This document shows, piece after piece, positions 1 through 6,633 of a DNA stretch of 19,616 nucleotides (position 1 is the first letter of the stretch; each line of letters opens with the position of its first letter). Made by a program: the position numbers and the translations under genes. This DNA comes from JAWLBW01 sp041687475 (lineage in GTDB: Bacteria > J088 > JAWLBW01): the NCBI GenBank assembly GCA_041687475.1, contig JAWLBW010000051.1, positions 1 through 19,616 on the forward strand, written 5' to 3'. A model generated the notes under the pieces. It searched no databases and was not told the origin of the DNA. It worked only from the letters and a program-made list of their open reading frames with translations.

Positions 1-75
1 CGCCGCAGGCGGATTAACCGGGATGTTGTAGGTTGGAATCCTGTCGGAGCGGAGCGAAGATCCGCCTCAGGCGGA
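1..75. repeat. GC-rich REP-like motif, two copies
   Basis: A 13-base motif at 1-13 recurs at 63-75 with one mismatch (core CAGGCGGA in both). The second copy lies inside a perfect 6-bp inverted repeat with a 3-base loop (61-75, TCCGCC/GGCGGA). This looks like a short intergenic palindromic repeat. Two copies are too few to define a family from this window alone. Confidence 0.35.
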
Positions 76-88
76 GAGCCATTTTACG

Positions 89-128
89 AAGGCGATGCGT
101 TGCTGACGTGTCGCCTTTTTTCTTTCTC
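89..128 (+). terminator. Putative rho-independent terminator
   Basis: A 7-bp stem AAGGCGA (89-95) pairs with TCGCCTT (111-117) around a 15-base loop. It is followed by a T-rich tail (118-128, TTTTCTTTCTC). The T-run orientation fits a plus-strand transcript entering from the left of the window, so a plus-strand gene probably ends just outside. The long loop lowers confidence. Confidence 0.45.
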
Positions 129-181
129 TCGAACCGAGTTACGAGCTCTTATCGACCAGGGCCTTTTTGGCGCCTCGGCTC

Positions 182-571
182 TCAAGCCAGACGGGCAATC
201 CGGCGAAGCTCTTCAGCAATAGCCGCCTTCTTGAGGCTACCTTCAGCGACGGCCATCGTCAGGTCATAAAGCTCTGGCGTGCCGCGGTCGATTTCTATGC
301 CGTTGATGTCAAGAAACACCAACGCCGCAAGCAAGCCCGTTCGTTTGTTACCGTCTACAAACGGATGGTTGGAAACGATGTGAAAAAGGTAGGCGGCTGC
401 CATCTCGAACAGGTCACGGTGAACTGACTCGCCGCCGAAGCCGGCCTGTGGCTGGGCAACAGCCGATTCAAGCAGCCTCTGGTCGCGAAGACCAGAGCCG
501 CCACCATAACGCGCAAGCTGGAGCCGGTGCAAATCAAGCACGTCGTCCAGCGAGAGGAACTCGGGGGTCAC
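182..571 (-). CDS. doc: Death-on-curing (Doc) family toxin
   Basis: This 129-residue protein has the Fic/Doc fold signature HPFVDGNKRTG at residues 69-79 (His69, Asp73, Asn75, Arg77). That is the Doc form of HxFx(D/E)(A/G)NKRT. The length matches Doc proteins (about 120-135 residues). In the family, P1 Doc phosphorylates elongation factor EF-Tu and blocks translation, and a co-encoded antitoxin neutralises it. The ATG overlaps the stop of the upstream antitoxin gene by four bases (ATGA), so the two are translationally coupled, antitoxin first, as is usual for toxin-antitoxin operons. No key residue of the motif is missing, so the toxin is probably active. The function comes from the motif and context. 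Confidence 0.93.
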   Translation of the reverse strand: MTPEFLSLDDVLDLHRLQLARYGGGSGLRDQRLLESAVAQPQAGFGGESVHRDLFEMAAAYLFHIVSNHPFVDGNKRTGLLAALVFLDINGIEIDRGTPELYDLTMAVAEGSLKKAAIAEELRRIARLA

Positions 572-804
572 TTGGCGAGCTTGTCGAAGGTCTCGTCGTG
601 GCTATCCATTGCGCGGCCTGCCGCCTCACGTATACGTGCCTTGCGGTCGGCCACGACGGGCCGAATCGTAAGGCCTACGCCATCGGTTCGGACCTCAAGC
701 TCCGTATCACGGTCGATATCGAGGAGCTCTAGTATCGGCTTTTCGATGACGAGCCCCAGACTGTTGCCGATAACGGTGAGTTTCTTCCGCATTTCCTGGC
801 TCAC
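568..804 (-). CDS. AbrB/MazE-type antitoxin of the Doc toxin
   Basis: This 78-residue protein resembles the swapped-hairpin AbrB/MazE/SpoVT family: KKLTVIGNSLGLVIEKP near the N-terminus, followed by a segment like DRDTELEVRTDGVGLTIRP. The N-terminal half should bind DNA as a dimer. The charged helical C-terminus (about residues 53-78) should wrap the toxin. Such AbrB-like partners are an alternative to Phd for Doc toxins. The longest start is a GTG at 804 without a Shine-Dalgarno sequence. An ATG at 792 gives a 74-residue protein beginning MRKKLT, with AGGA only about 3 bases upstream, so the start is undecided. The gene overlaps doc by four bases and is probably autoregulated through the repeats at 812-841. 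Confidence 0.88.
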   Translation of the reverse strand: MSQEMRKKLTVIGNSLGLVIEKPILELLDIDRDTELEVRTDGVGLTIRPVVADRKARIREAAGRAMDSHDETFDKLAK

Positions 805-811
805 TGATTGC

Positions 812-841
812 GTTATACGTAAATTATAACTTCAGTATAAC
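812..841 (-). promoter_or_regulatory. Promoter/operator of the antitoxin-doc operon
   Basis: An AT-rich island in GC-rich surroundings. Perfect 7-bp inverted repeats GTTATAC (812-818) and GTATAAC (835-841) flank a third half-site, read on the minus strand as GTTATAAT (830-823). The latter contains a consensus minus-strand -10 hexamer TATAAT (828-823). A -35 is not obvious. Half-sites over the -10, 8-37 bases upstream of the antitoxin start, fit autorepression by an AbrB-type antitoxin (inference). Confidence 0.6.
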
Positions 842-842
842 C

Positions 843-1169
843 GAGATGCCGCTCAATGCCGCCGCCTTTCGGCACGCCCCGCCGGTGACCGGTATGTCGG
901 CGCGAAACCGTTGGAATAACGCTGCGGGCGGGGAGCCACTTCGAGGCCCTTGCTACCTGGGACGATTCAGGTTGCCTTGTCGGAAATCAGGAAAATGTGG
1001 GGACGTCATCTATCCGGAGCCACCATCTCACCGACGTCCAGAGCCTGCCCTGAGTGAAACGAATGGGTCCGACGACCACCCTTCCGCGCCTACCGAGACA
1101 CAGTGTTTCCGCGTAGACCCCGTCGGGCGAAGCGTTTTTCATGGCCATTGGGAATCGGCCATCGGCCAT
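843..1169. other. Intergenic region, no convincing gene
   Basis: The 327 bases between the toxin-antitoxin promoter and the 3' end of the GMC gene hold open frames on both strands, but none with protein-like composition or a ribosome binding site. The only recognisable content is a short dispersed element at 1041-1067 and several copies of the word GGCCAT around 1142-1169. Confidence 0.6.
1041..1067. repeat. Dispersed GAGCCTG...TGAG.GAA element, copy 1
   Basis: The motif begins GAGCCTGCCCTGAGTGAAAC and resembles a second copy at 10196-10221 (GAGCCTGTGCTGAGCGAAGG...). Both are intergenic. Near-identical short elements of this type are scattered in the intergenic DNA of many bacteria, with unclear function. 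Confidence 0.4.
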
Positions 1170-2573
1170 TCACAGGCTATCTGTGATCCGTGAGGCCCCC
1201 AGCAGGCTCAGCGCCGCAATCGTGATCTGGGGATTCACGCCCGGCGCTTCGGGAAAGGCGCTCGCGTCAAGCACCCAGAGATTCTTCTGCCCCTTCACGC
1301 GGCCTTCGCCGTCGGTGACCGTGCCGCGATTGGCGCCGCCGAACGGGTGCGCCGTATAGAGATACTGCATGCCGGGCGCGAGGCGAAGCTCGGCCGGGGG
1401 CGCGGTGAGCCAGCCGGTCGACCGGTGGGAAACGAGGGCGCGATCGGCGCCGGCCGCGAGAAACATTTCGACCGATCGGCGGTAGTAATCCATCGTTCGC
1501 ACGGCGTCGGCTTCGACGAGGGGGTAGTCGATGACCGCATGGCCGTCCTTGACGCGCACGCGGCCGCGCCCCGCCGAACGCAACAGCATGACGGCGCCGG
1601 CCAGATGGCGGTAGCGCCGCAGCACCTCTTCGTGCAACGGCCCCTGTACCTGCGGTTGCACCGCGAACGACATGGCCTGGTTGGCGACGCCTTCGATGAG
1701 ATATCCGGGTCCCCGTTTGCCGTACACGTCGGCGAACTCGAGCACACCGTAGGCCATCGGAATGCCGTTGAAGCCGTCGACCGGTTCGGCGAAGTCGCCC
1801 CAGGTGAGCGTCTGCAGGTGAAACTGAAGCCCCTCGCCGGCCGGAATGCCACTGCGCAAGAGAATGGCCGGCGTCTGCACGACGCCTGCGGCAAGAACCA
1901 CGATGTCGGCTTCGAAGCGGTCACCCCGTGTTACGACGCGCCAGCCGTCGCCGGCCTGTTCGAGGTGCAGGACCTCGGTATCGGCGAAGACACGTGCGCC
2001 CGCCGCTTCGGCCGCAGGCACGTAGGTAAGGTTCATCGACTGCTTGGCGTTGTAGGAGCAGCCGAAATGGCGAAAGCCGCACTCGACACAGGTCGGCGAG
2101 TTGTGGCGCAGGCGTTCGCCCGCCCAGCCGAGCTTCGCCGCGCCGAGGCCGACCAGATAATTCGCCCGGTTAATCTGCTCGCGCGTCATTTGCGTGACGC
2201 CGAGGGCCTTCTCCACCTGATCCGCATATTCGTTCAATTCGGCCCAGTCGATGTCGACGCCGTAAGCCGACCACCGCTCGACAATTTCTTCGGGTGGCCG
2301 GAAGCAGAGAGCGTCGTTGATGACCGTCGAACCGCCGACCACACGCCCCTGCAGAACGCTGACGCTGCCGTCGGCCGTCGCCTGCAGACCGGAGCCCGCG
2401 TAGAGCGCGGGCACCATGTCGCGTTCGATCTGGGTGAAGTCACCCGCGCCCAGACGAGGACCCGCCTCAAGCAGCGCGACCCCGTCGCCCCAGGTTTCGG
2501 CGAGAGCGGCTGCGGCAGGCGCCCCGCCGGCGCCCGATCCGATGACGATGGCTTTGAAACGGTGAACGGTCAT
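1170..2573 (-). CDS. GMC-family FAD oxidoreductase (catalytic subunit)
   Basis: A 467-residue flavoprotein of the glucose-methanol-choline family. It has an N-terminal Rossmann GSGAGG (12-17) with the ribose-binding Glu in LLEAGP (34-39), and a GMC signature GGSTVINDALCFR (80-92). The C-terminal domain has HPFGGAN (409-415), whose His409 is the probable catalytic base, and VNPQITIAAL (446-455) with Asn447. A Cys cluster C162-x2-C165-x6-C172 followed by NAKQS matches the GMC branch containing fatty-alcohol and membrane-linked dehydrogenases. The frame is open further upstream, but ATG 2573 is chosen because the Rossmann motif starts there and it overlaps the stop of the preceding gene by one base (TGATG). 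It has no signal peptide and would be exported with its Tat-bearing partner (inference). The substrate, an alcohol or sugar, is unknown. Confidence 0.9.
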   Translation of the reverse strand: MTVHRFKAIVIGSGAGGAPAAAALAETWGDGVALLEAGPRLGAGDFTQIERDMVPALYAGSGLQATADGSVSVLQGRVVGGSTVINDALCFRPPEEIVERWSAYGVDIDWAELNEYADQVEKALGVTQMTREQINRANYLVGLGAAKLGWAGERLRHNSPTCVECGFRHFGCSYNAKQSMNLTYVPAAEAAGARVFADTEVLHLEQAGDGWRVVTRGDRFEADIVVLAAGVVQTPAILLRSGIPAGEGLQFHLQTLTWGDFAEPVDGFNGIPMAYGVLEFADVYGKRGPGYLIEGVANQAMSFAVQPQVQGPLHEEVLRRYRHLAGAVMLLRSAGRGRVRVKDGHAVIDYPLVEADAVRTMDYYRRSVEMFLAAGADRALVSHRSTGWLTAPPAELRLAPGMQYLYTAHPFGGANRGTVTDGEGRVKGQKNLWVLDASAFPEAPGVNPQITIAALSLLGASRITDSL

Positions 2574-3178
2574 CACGGCACCCTCTCGTCCCAGGTGTAG
2601 CCGGCCGTCTGTCCCGGTGCGCGGCCGGAATGTGTCTTGCCGGGCACGGTCGGGCCCGGATAGCCCATCATCCCCCAGCCGACGGCCGTACTCGAGAACG
2701 ACGAGGCCGCGGCGGCGTGCAGAAATCCCCACACGCTTCGCTTGAGGCCGACGCGGCTGGTGCGCCAGTCGTCGGCATATTGCGCCTGTTTCTCACGCGG
2801 GAGGCGCGAGAAGGGCGTAAGCCCCCACCCGCCGTGCTCGAAGAGGTGCAGTGAGACGCCGAGCAGGCGCCGCTGTGCAGCCGGCATGCGCATGAGCATG
2901 GTGTCGACGTCATGGGCCGGATCCCATTCGCCGGATTCAAGCGCCGCCCGTGTGCCGGGGCCGACAATCGTGGCCGCGGCTTCGGCGACGACGCGAGCCT
3001 GCCGGTTCGACAGGTATTGCAGCGGGGCGTGGGCCACCTCGGGTTCGTCGGTCAGTGCGGTGGGCAGGGCCTTGGCGGCCCCATAGGCGACGAGGCCCAG
3101 GGCGCCGATTTTGAGAAAGTCACGCCGACGCAGCTTCGGGGCCGGTCGAGCCGGGGGTGGGGTAGTTGCCGTGTCCAT
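2573..3178 (-). CDS. Tat-signal gluconate 2-dehydrogenase subunit 3-like protein
   Basis: A 201-residue protein with a twin-arginine signal, RRDFLK at residues 18-23, followed by a hydrophobic stretch (about 24-38). The rest is compact and helical, with the conserved-looking WGMMGYPGP near residues 168-176. This layout matches the small subunit of gluconate 2-dehydrogenase-type complexes. In those the Tat-bearing small subunit carries a folded GMC flavoprotein across the membrane, and a third cytochrome c subunit takes the electrons. Its stop overlaps the start of the GMC gene (TGATG), a strong sign of complex formation. No multihaem cytochrome gene is adjacent. No clear Shine-Dalgarno precedes the ATG. 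Confidence 0.82.
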   Translation of the reverse strand: MDTATTPPPARPAPKLRRRDFLKIGALGLVAYGAAKALPTALTDEPEVAHAPLQYLSNRQARVVAEAAATIVGPGTRAALESGEWDPAHDVDTMLMRMPAAQRRLLGVSLHLFEHGGWGLTPFSRLPREKQAQYADDWRTSRVGLKRSVWGFLHAAAASSFSSTAVGWGMMGYPGPTVPGKTHSGRAPGQTAGYTWDERVP

Positions 3179-3313
3179 GGTGAGTCATTATCGCCTTGGA
3201 CCTGCGAGGATGCAAAAACGCCTTCGATGATTCCCACACGGCCGAACCCGTGGCGCTCTTCACCGATTTTCTGATTGCGGTCTGAATGAAGATGAAAGCC
3301 GGCCGGGCCTTTC

Positions 3314-4909
3314 CTACCGCATCGTAGCCCGCGGGTTGGGCCAGGCGAGCGGTATGCCAAGCTTCGTCGCAAGCACGCGCTGGTAGTCTTCGAGCAGGCG
3401 GGTATCTTCGCGCACCTTCCGCGGCAGCGTATTCCGTGACAGACAGAAGGCCGCCAGCGCGCCGGCGGCTTCGCCGATGTTCCACTCGACCGGGTGCAGG
3501 CGGTAGCAGCCGTTGGTGATGTGCGTGGTGCCGATGTTCTTGGCGGCGGGCAGCAGATTTTCCACCCGAATGGGCAGCAGCGCGCCGAGCGGAATCTGAA
3601 ATGGCCAGCTGCTCATGTCGACATAGGTCTGCTTCTCGGTGGCGGGGTGCAGGTCGAGCCGGTAGCTGCCTATGCCCACACTGTCGTGGAAGGGTTCTGC
3701 GCCTTGCACCTTGCCGCGTGCCTCGACCCCCACATGCTGCTCGGTCACGGTAAAAACGGCGCGTATGCGGCGGCTTTCTCGAATATAGACGTGCTTGGCC
3801 AGGCCGTCGGAGGTGCCGACGACGTCGTTGCGCAGGCGCAGCCCCGGGTAGCCGAAGCCGCCGTCGTGACGGGGCGCCTCGGTTTGCATCCAGTAGAGAA
3901 AGGACAGGCTGAGCTGTTTGGCCCGGCGAATGTTCCGGGCACGCTCTTCGGCGGGAACACCAATCAGCGGGCCGATCCAGTAATCGTTCTGCGGCCAGTT
4001 TATAAGGGTAATGTCGCTTGCGTATACGCCCGCAGGGTAGTGTTCTCTGTTGAAGATGCGTCGAAAGGTCCACAAGTCATCGATGCCGGAGCCGGGCGCC
4101 TCGAAAATCGCCTGGCGGCGTGGGTCACGGGTGACCGGGTCGACGAACTTCCACCCCAGTTGCGGGCCGGGCCAGAAATCCGACCGGTAGCTTCGCCAGA
4201 AACCGTATTCTTCGGGTTTGTCGATGGTGTGGTCTTCGCCCGGTAAATGGTCGACTGCAAAGCAGGCGGTAAAGGCCTGCTGGCGCATGGGATCGGGACC
4301 CTCCTTCAGCGCGTGCGGTTCGCCGGTTTCAGCCTGGCTTTCGGCGCCGACGACGTGTTCGACGTCGGCCATCGCCGACACATCGCCCGGTTCGGTGGCA
4401 TCGAGAATCAAGGGGGCGTGAATCACGCTGCGGTCGCCGGTATTCAGGTCTTTCAGAGTGATGGCCCGCACGCGGTCGCCGTCGACTTCGGCGGCCACCG
4501 GAACGTGTTCGAGCAGAATGTCGAGGGCTGCATTGGCCAGGAAAGGGGCGAGTAATTCGTACAGCACGGCCAGGGCTACGCGCGGCTCATGGCACAGGGG
4601 GCTCACGCGTCCCTGCCCGGGATTCAGGCGTACATCGAAGCGAGGGCCGGGCAGGAGCGGGTAGTTTCGACGATAGTAGTCGCGTATGCCACGGCGAAGT
4701 CGCTGGTAGGTCTCGGTGCAACCAGTGCCCTCGATCCACGGATGCTCGTCGGGCGGAACGGCCTGGGCTGTGAATTGTCCGCCGATCCAGTCGGACTCTT
4801 CCGATACGATGACCCGTTTGCCGAGACGCAGGGCGGCGAGCGCGGCGGCAATTCCGCCCGTGCCGCCGCCCACGATGAGTATGTCGGTTTCGCGCTCTTG
4901 ATTCGCCAC
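3314..4909 (-). CDS. FAD-dependent oxidoreductase (FAD_oxidored family)
   Basis: A 531-residue protein with an N-terminal dinucleotide-binding motif VGGGTGGIAAALAALRLG (13-30), then SEESDWIGGQFTAQ (36-49), typical of the FAD-dependent oxidoreductases of Pfam FAD_oxidored. A later segment ILDATEPGD and a C-terminal TTHITNGCYRLHPVEWNIG with a terminal helix complete the FAD fold. There is no signal peptide, so it is probably cytoplasmic. The start is GTG 4909, supported by a strong GGAGG six bases upstream (4920-4916). It is co-directional with the Tat/GMC pair and 135 bases upstream of it, so co-transcription is plausible. The substrate cannot be inferred, because family members act on diverse small molecules and many are uncharacterised. 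Confidence 0.87.
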   Translation of the reverse strand: MANQERETDILIVGGGTGGIAAALAALRLGKRVIVSEESDWIGGQFTAQAVPPDEHPWIEGTGCTETYQRLRRGIRDYYRRNYPLLPGPRFDVRLNPGQGRVSPLCHEPRVALAVLYELLAPFLANAALDILLEHVPVAAEVDGDRVRAITLKDLNTGDRSVIHAPLILDATEPGDVSAMADVEHVVGAESQAETGEPHALKEGPDPMRQQAFTACFAVDHLPGEDHTIDKPEEYGFWRSYRSDFWPGPQLGWKFVDPVTRDPRRQAIFEAPGSGIDDLWTFRRIFNREHYPAGVYASDITLINWPQNDYWIGPLIGVPAEERARNIRRAKQLSLSFLYWMQTEAPRHDGGFGYPGLRLRNDVVGTSDGLAKHVYIRESRRIRAVFTVTEQHVGVEARGKVQGAEPFHDSVGIGSYRLDLHPATEKQTYVDMSSWPFQIPLGALLPIRVENLLPAAKNIGTTHITNGCYRLHPVEWNIGEAAGALAAFCLSRNTLPRKVREDTRLLEDYQRVLATKLGIPLAWPNPRATMR

Positions 4910-4915
4910 GAGCCG

Positions 4916-4920
4916 CCTCC
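4916..4920 (-). promoter_or_regulatory. Shine-Dalgarno deciding the GTG start at 4909
   Basis: GGAGG on the minus strand, six bases before GTG 4909. It supports the non-ATG start, which places the FAD-binding motif 13 residues from the N-terminus. Confidence 0.7.
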
Positions 4921-4927
4921 ACCTCGT

Positions 4928-5056
4928 TCACTCTGGAGGAAGCGAAGGCTCGACGACACTCGTGGGGCTCGATGGGTCGGCGAAGTCGAGCTGCCACGGA
5001 AGCATTTCACCTGAGCAGACCAACCAGGAGTCTGGAAGGCGTTTCGTGAAGAGCAT
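4928..5056 (-). CDS. Possible small ORF or remnant upstream of the FAD oxidoreductase
   Basis: A minus-strand frame ending at 4928 reads protein-like (…MLFTKRLPDSWLVCSGEM…) in DNA with no gene on the other strand. ATG 5056 gives 42 residues but has a poor ribosome binding site. The protein-like stretch seems to continue upstream to about 5140 (GYLPGNPFYSRTIFLADGS), where no usable in-frame start is seen. It could be a short leader gene, the tail of a decayed gene, or chance. I do not recognise it. It ends 18 bases before the FAD oxidoreductase start. Confidence 0.22.
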   Translation of the reverse strand: MLFTKRLPDSWLVCSGEMLPWQLDFADPSSPTSVVEPSLPPE

Positions 5057-5116
5057 TCTCGAACCGTCGGCCAGGAAGATGGTACGGGAGTAAAACGGAT
5101 TTCCCGGTAAATACCC

Positions 5117-5146
5117 TTGTCTACTTTCCTCATGGGTTGGTATGAT
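5117..5146 (+). promoter_or_regulatory. Putative sigma70 promoter for the lipoprotein gene
   Basis: TTGTCT (5117-5122) and TATGAT (5141-5146) are separated by 18 bases, a fair match to TTGACA/TATAAT. It lies about 55 bases before the ATG at 5203, in the divergent gap between two genes. Confidence 0.45.
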
Positions 5147-5202
5147 GAGCCCGGTTTCGACCTGCAGGGGCTCTGCCGGGTCGGCGACAAGTGAGGATGC
5201 GC

Positions 5203-6294
5203 ATGAGCAAGAAGGTACTGTTCGGGCTGCTGCCCCTTCTCTTCGCCGCTTGCGGCGTCGAAGCGACCCTGCCCGCCGTTGGCGACGATGCGGTCGACGC
5301 ACGGCGGGGAACCGTGCGGGTAACCTTGGAGTCTGCGCCGACGACCCAGAGCGACATTACGCTCGTACGGCTGCACGTCGCCCCCGACGACATCACCGAG
5401 ACCCTGACCTATGATGCGGTTTCGGGCGCCTTCAGCGGATCGCTGCTCCTTGCGCCCGGCGAAAAGGAGCTGACGGCCACCGCCTTTGCCGACACCGAGC
5501 CGGTGGGTGAGGGACAGGCAGCGGTTACGGTGGTGACAAACCAGACGGCGAGTGTGTTCATTCGCATTCTCGACACCACCGGAGCCCAGCCCGAAAACGA
5601 CATCGCCCCCATCATTCGCTCCGTTTCCGTCTCCAACGCGAATCCGGCCGTGGGTGAAACGGTGACCCTGTCGGTCGATGCGGTCGATCTGAACGGCGAT
5701 GCGCTGACCTACGCGTGGGCCGACGATTGCCAGGTCTCGACCTTCGGCACCCCCGCCGAAGCGACCACCACCTGGGTAAGCGATGCCGTCGACTCGTGCA
5801 TGATCATGGTCACGGCCTACTCGACCGCCTATTCGGCAGCGAAGGCGTTCAACATGGTGATCTTCGATGCGGGGGCCGGCGAGGGCAGCCTGTCGGTTTC
5901 CGGTGAGTTTGCGTCGACGCCGTACATCGACTCCTTTCACATCGATTACGTCAACGACGTCACGGCCGGCACGTACCCCGGTTGCGAGCTCGATCTGTAC
6001 GCCGCGGCCGGCGAGGGCTTCGTCTGTCCGACGCTGACGCACGACATGCCGCTCAGCGGATACTTCTATTCCTACTTCGGCACCAGCACCGGCGCGCGCG
6101 AGCTGGCGCTCAGCGACGACTGCGGTGGCCGCACCGAGTATCCCGGCGCCATTCACCAGCCGCTCGGCACGACGCAGGGCTTCGTCTGGTATCCGCCCGA
6201 AATTACGGCGCCCACCATCTGCCGCCTCACCGCCATTGCCGGTTACTACGGCTTGACCACGTACTTCGACGTCGGCATTCTTGTCGATTACTGA
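5203..6294 (+). CDS. Secreted lipoprotein with an Ig/PKD-like domain, function unknown
   Basis: A 363-residue protein. MSKKVLFGLLPLLFAAC is a lipoprotein signal peptide with lipobox FAAC and lipidated Cys17. The mature part starts with a beta-rich region, followed near residue 143 by SVSNANPAVGETVTLSVDA and DLNGDALTYAW, typical of Ig-like/PKD/cadherin-type modules. The C-terminal third has paired cysteines that could form disulfides, consistent with export. I do not recognise the C-terminal domain. ATG 5203 is preferred over GTG 5191 and ATG 5197 because GTGAGG (5191-5196) sits six bases upstream as a Shine-Dalgarno and the signal peptide then has the usual length. It is a single-gene unit with its own promoter and a strong terminator. 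Confidence 0.82.
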   Translation: MSKKVLFGLLPLLFAACGVEATLPAVGDDAVDARRGTVRVTLESAPTTQSDITLVRLHVAPDDITETLTYDAVSGAFSGSLLLAPGEKELTATAFADTEPVGEGQAAVTVVTNQTASVFIRILDTTGAQPENDIAPIIRSVSVSNANPAVGETVTLSVDAVDLNGDALTYAWADDCQVSTFGTPAEATTTWVSDAVDSCMIMVTAYSTAYSAAKAFNMVIFDAGAGEGSLSVSGEFASTPYIDSFHIDYVNDVTAGTYPGCELDLYAAAGEGFVCPTLTHDMPLSGYFYSYFGTSTGARELALSDDCGGRTEYPGAIHQPLGTTQGFVWYPPEITAPTICRLTAIAGYYGLTTYFDVGILVDY

Positions 6295-6318
6295 ACGTCG
6301 AAGCCTCTCCAGTCAGTA

Positions 6319-6346
6319 ACGGCCGGGAGGGTTCCCGGCCGTTTTT
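6319..6346 (+). terminator. Rho-independent terminator of the lipoprotein gene
   Basis: A perfect GC-rich stem ACGGCCGGGA (6319-6328) pairs with TCCCGGCCGT (6333-6342) around a 4-base loop, followed by a run of T to 6346. It lies 25 bases after the stop codon at 6294. Confidence 0.9.
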
Positions 6347-6440
6347 GATCTACGATGGTGGAGTCTGATTTGCCATGCCTCCATGCCGCCGACTTGCCGG
6401 CCCCGGCTCACGCCGAATCGGCCGGAAACCTCTGCTCGTT

Positions 6441-6597
6441 GAAGCGAAGGCTACCTGGATAAGCCGTTCAGTCAAGAAGTGGCCTTACAGCAGCAGGCCA
6501 AGACAAGACCCTCGAGGATAGCCGTCGCCGATTCATCACCTGCGTGGTCGAAGCGAAGGCTACCTGGATAAGCAGCAAGAAGTGGCTTTACCGCTGC
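6441..6597. repeat. Intergenic direct repeat, two copies about 109 bp apart
   Basis: 24 bases at 6441-6464 (starting GAAGCGAAGGCTACC) recur exactly at 6550-6573. Similarity extends downstream: AAGAAGTGGCCTTA at 6474-6487 against AAGAAGTGGCTTTA at 6577-6590, with a short deletion between. Each unit is about 50 bp and neither lies in a gene. It may belong to a dispersed intergenic repeat family. Confidence 0.7.
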
Positions 6598-6633
6598 CGG
6601 TATCGCCGTATCGCCCTGCCGGGCGCATTTCTA

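Noticed and set aside
28..50. A tRNA T-arm-like sequence (GGTTGGAATCC)
   Set aside because: The invariant TTC of the T loop is absent and no acceptor, D or anticodon arms can be matched nearby.
1170..1186. Inverted repeat TCACAG/CTGTGA at the end of the GMC gene
   Set aside because: Only six base pairs, without a T tail on either strand, and overlapping the stop codon; not a credible terminator.
1347..2600. A 417-codon plus-strand frame
   Set aside because: Antisense shadow of the GMC gene, with no recognisable motif and low-complexity Arg/Gly/His composition.
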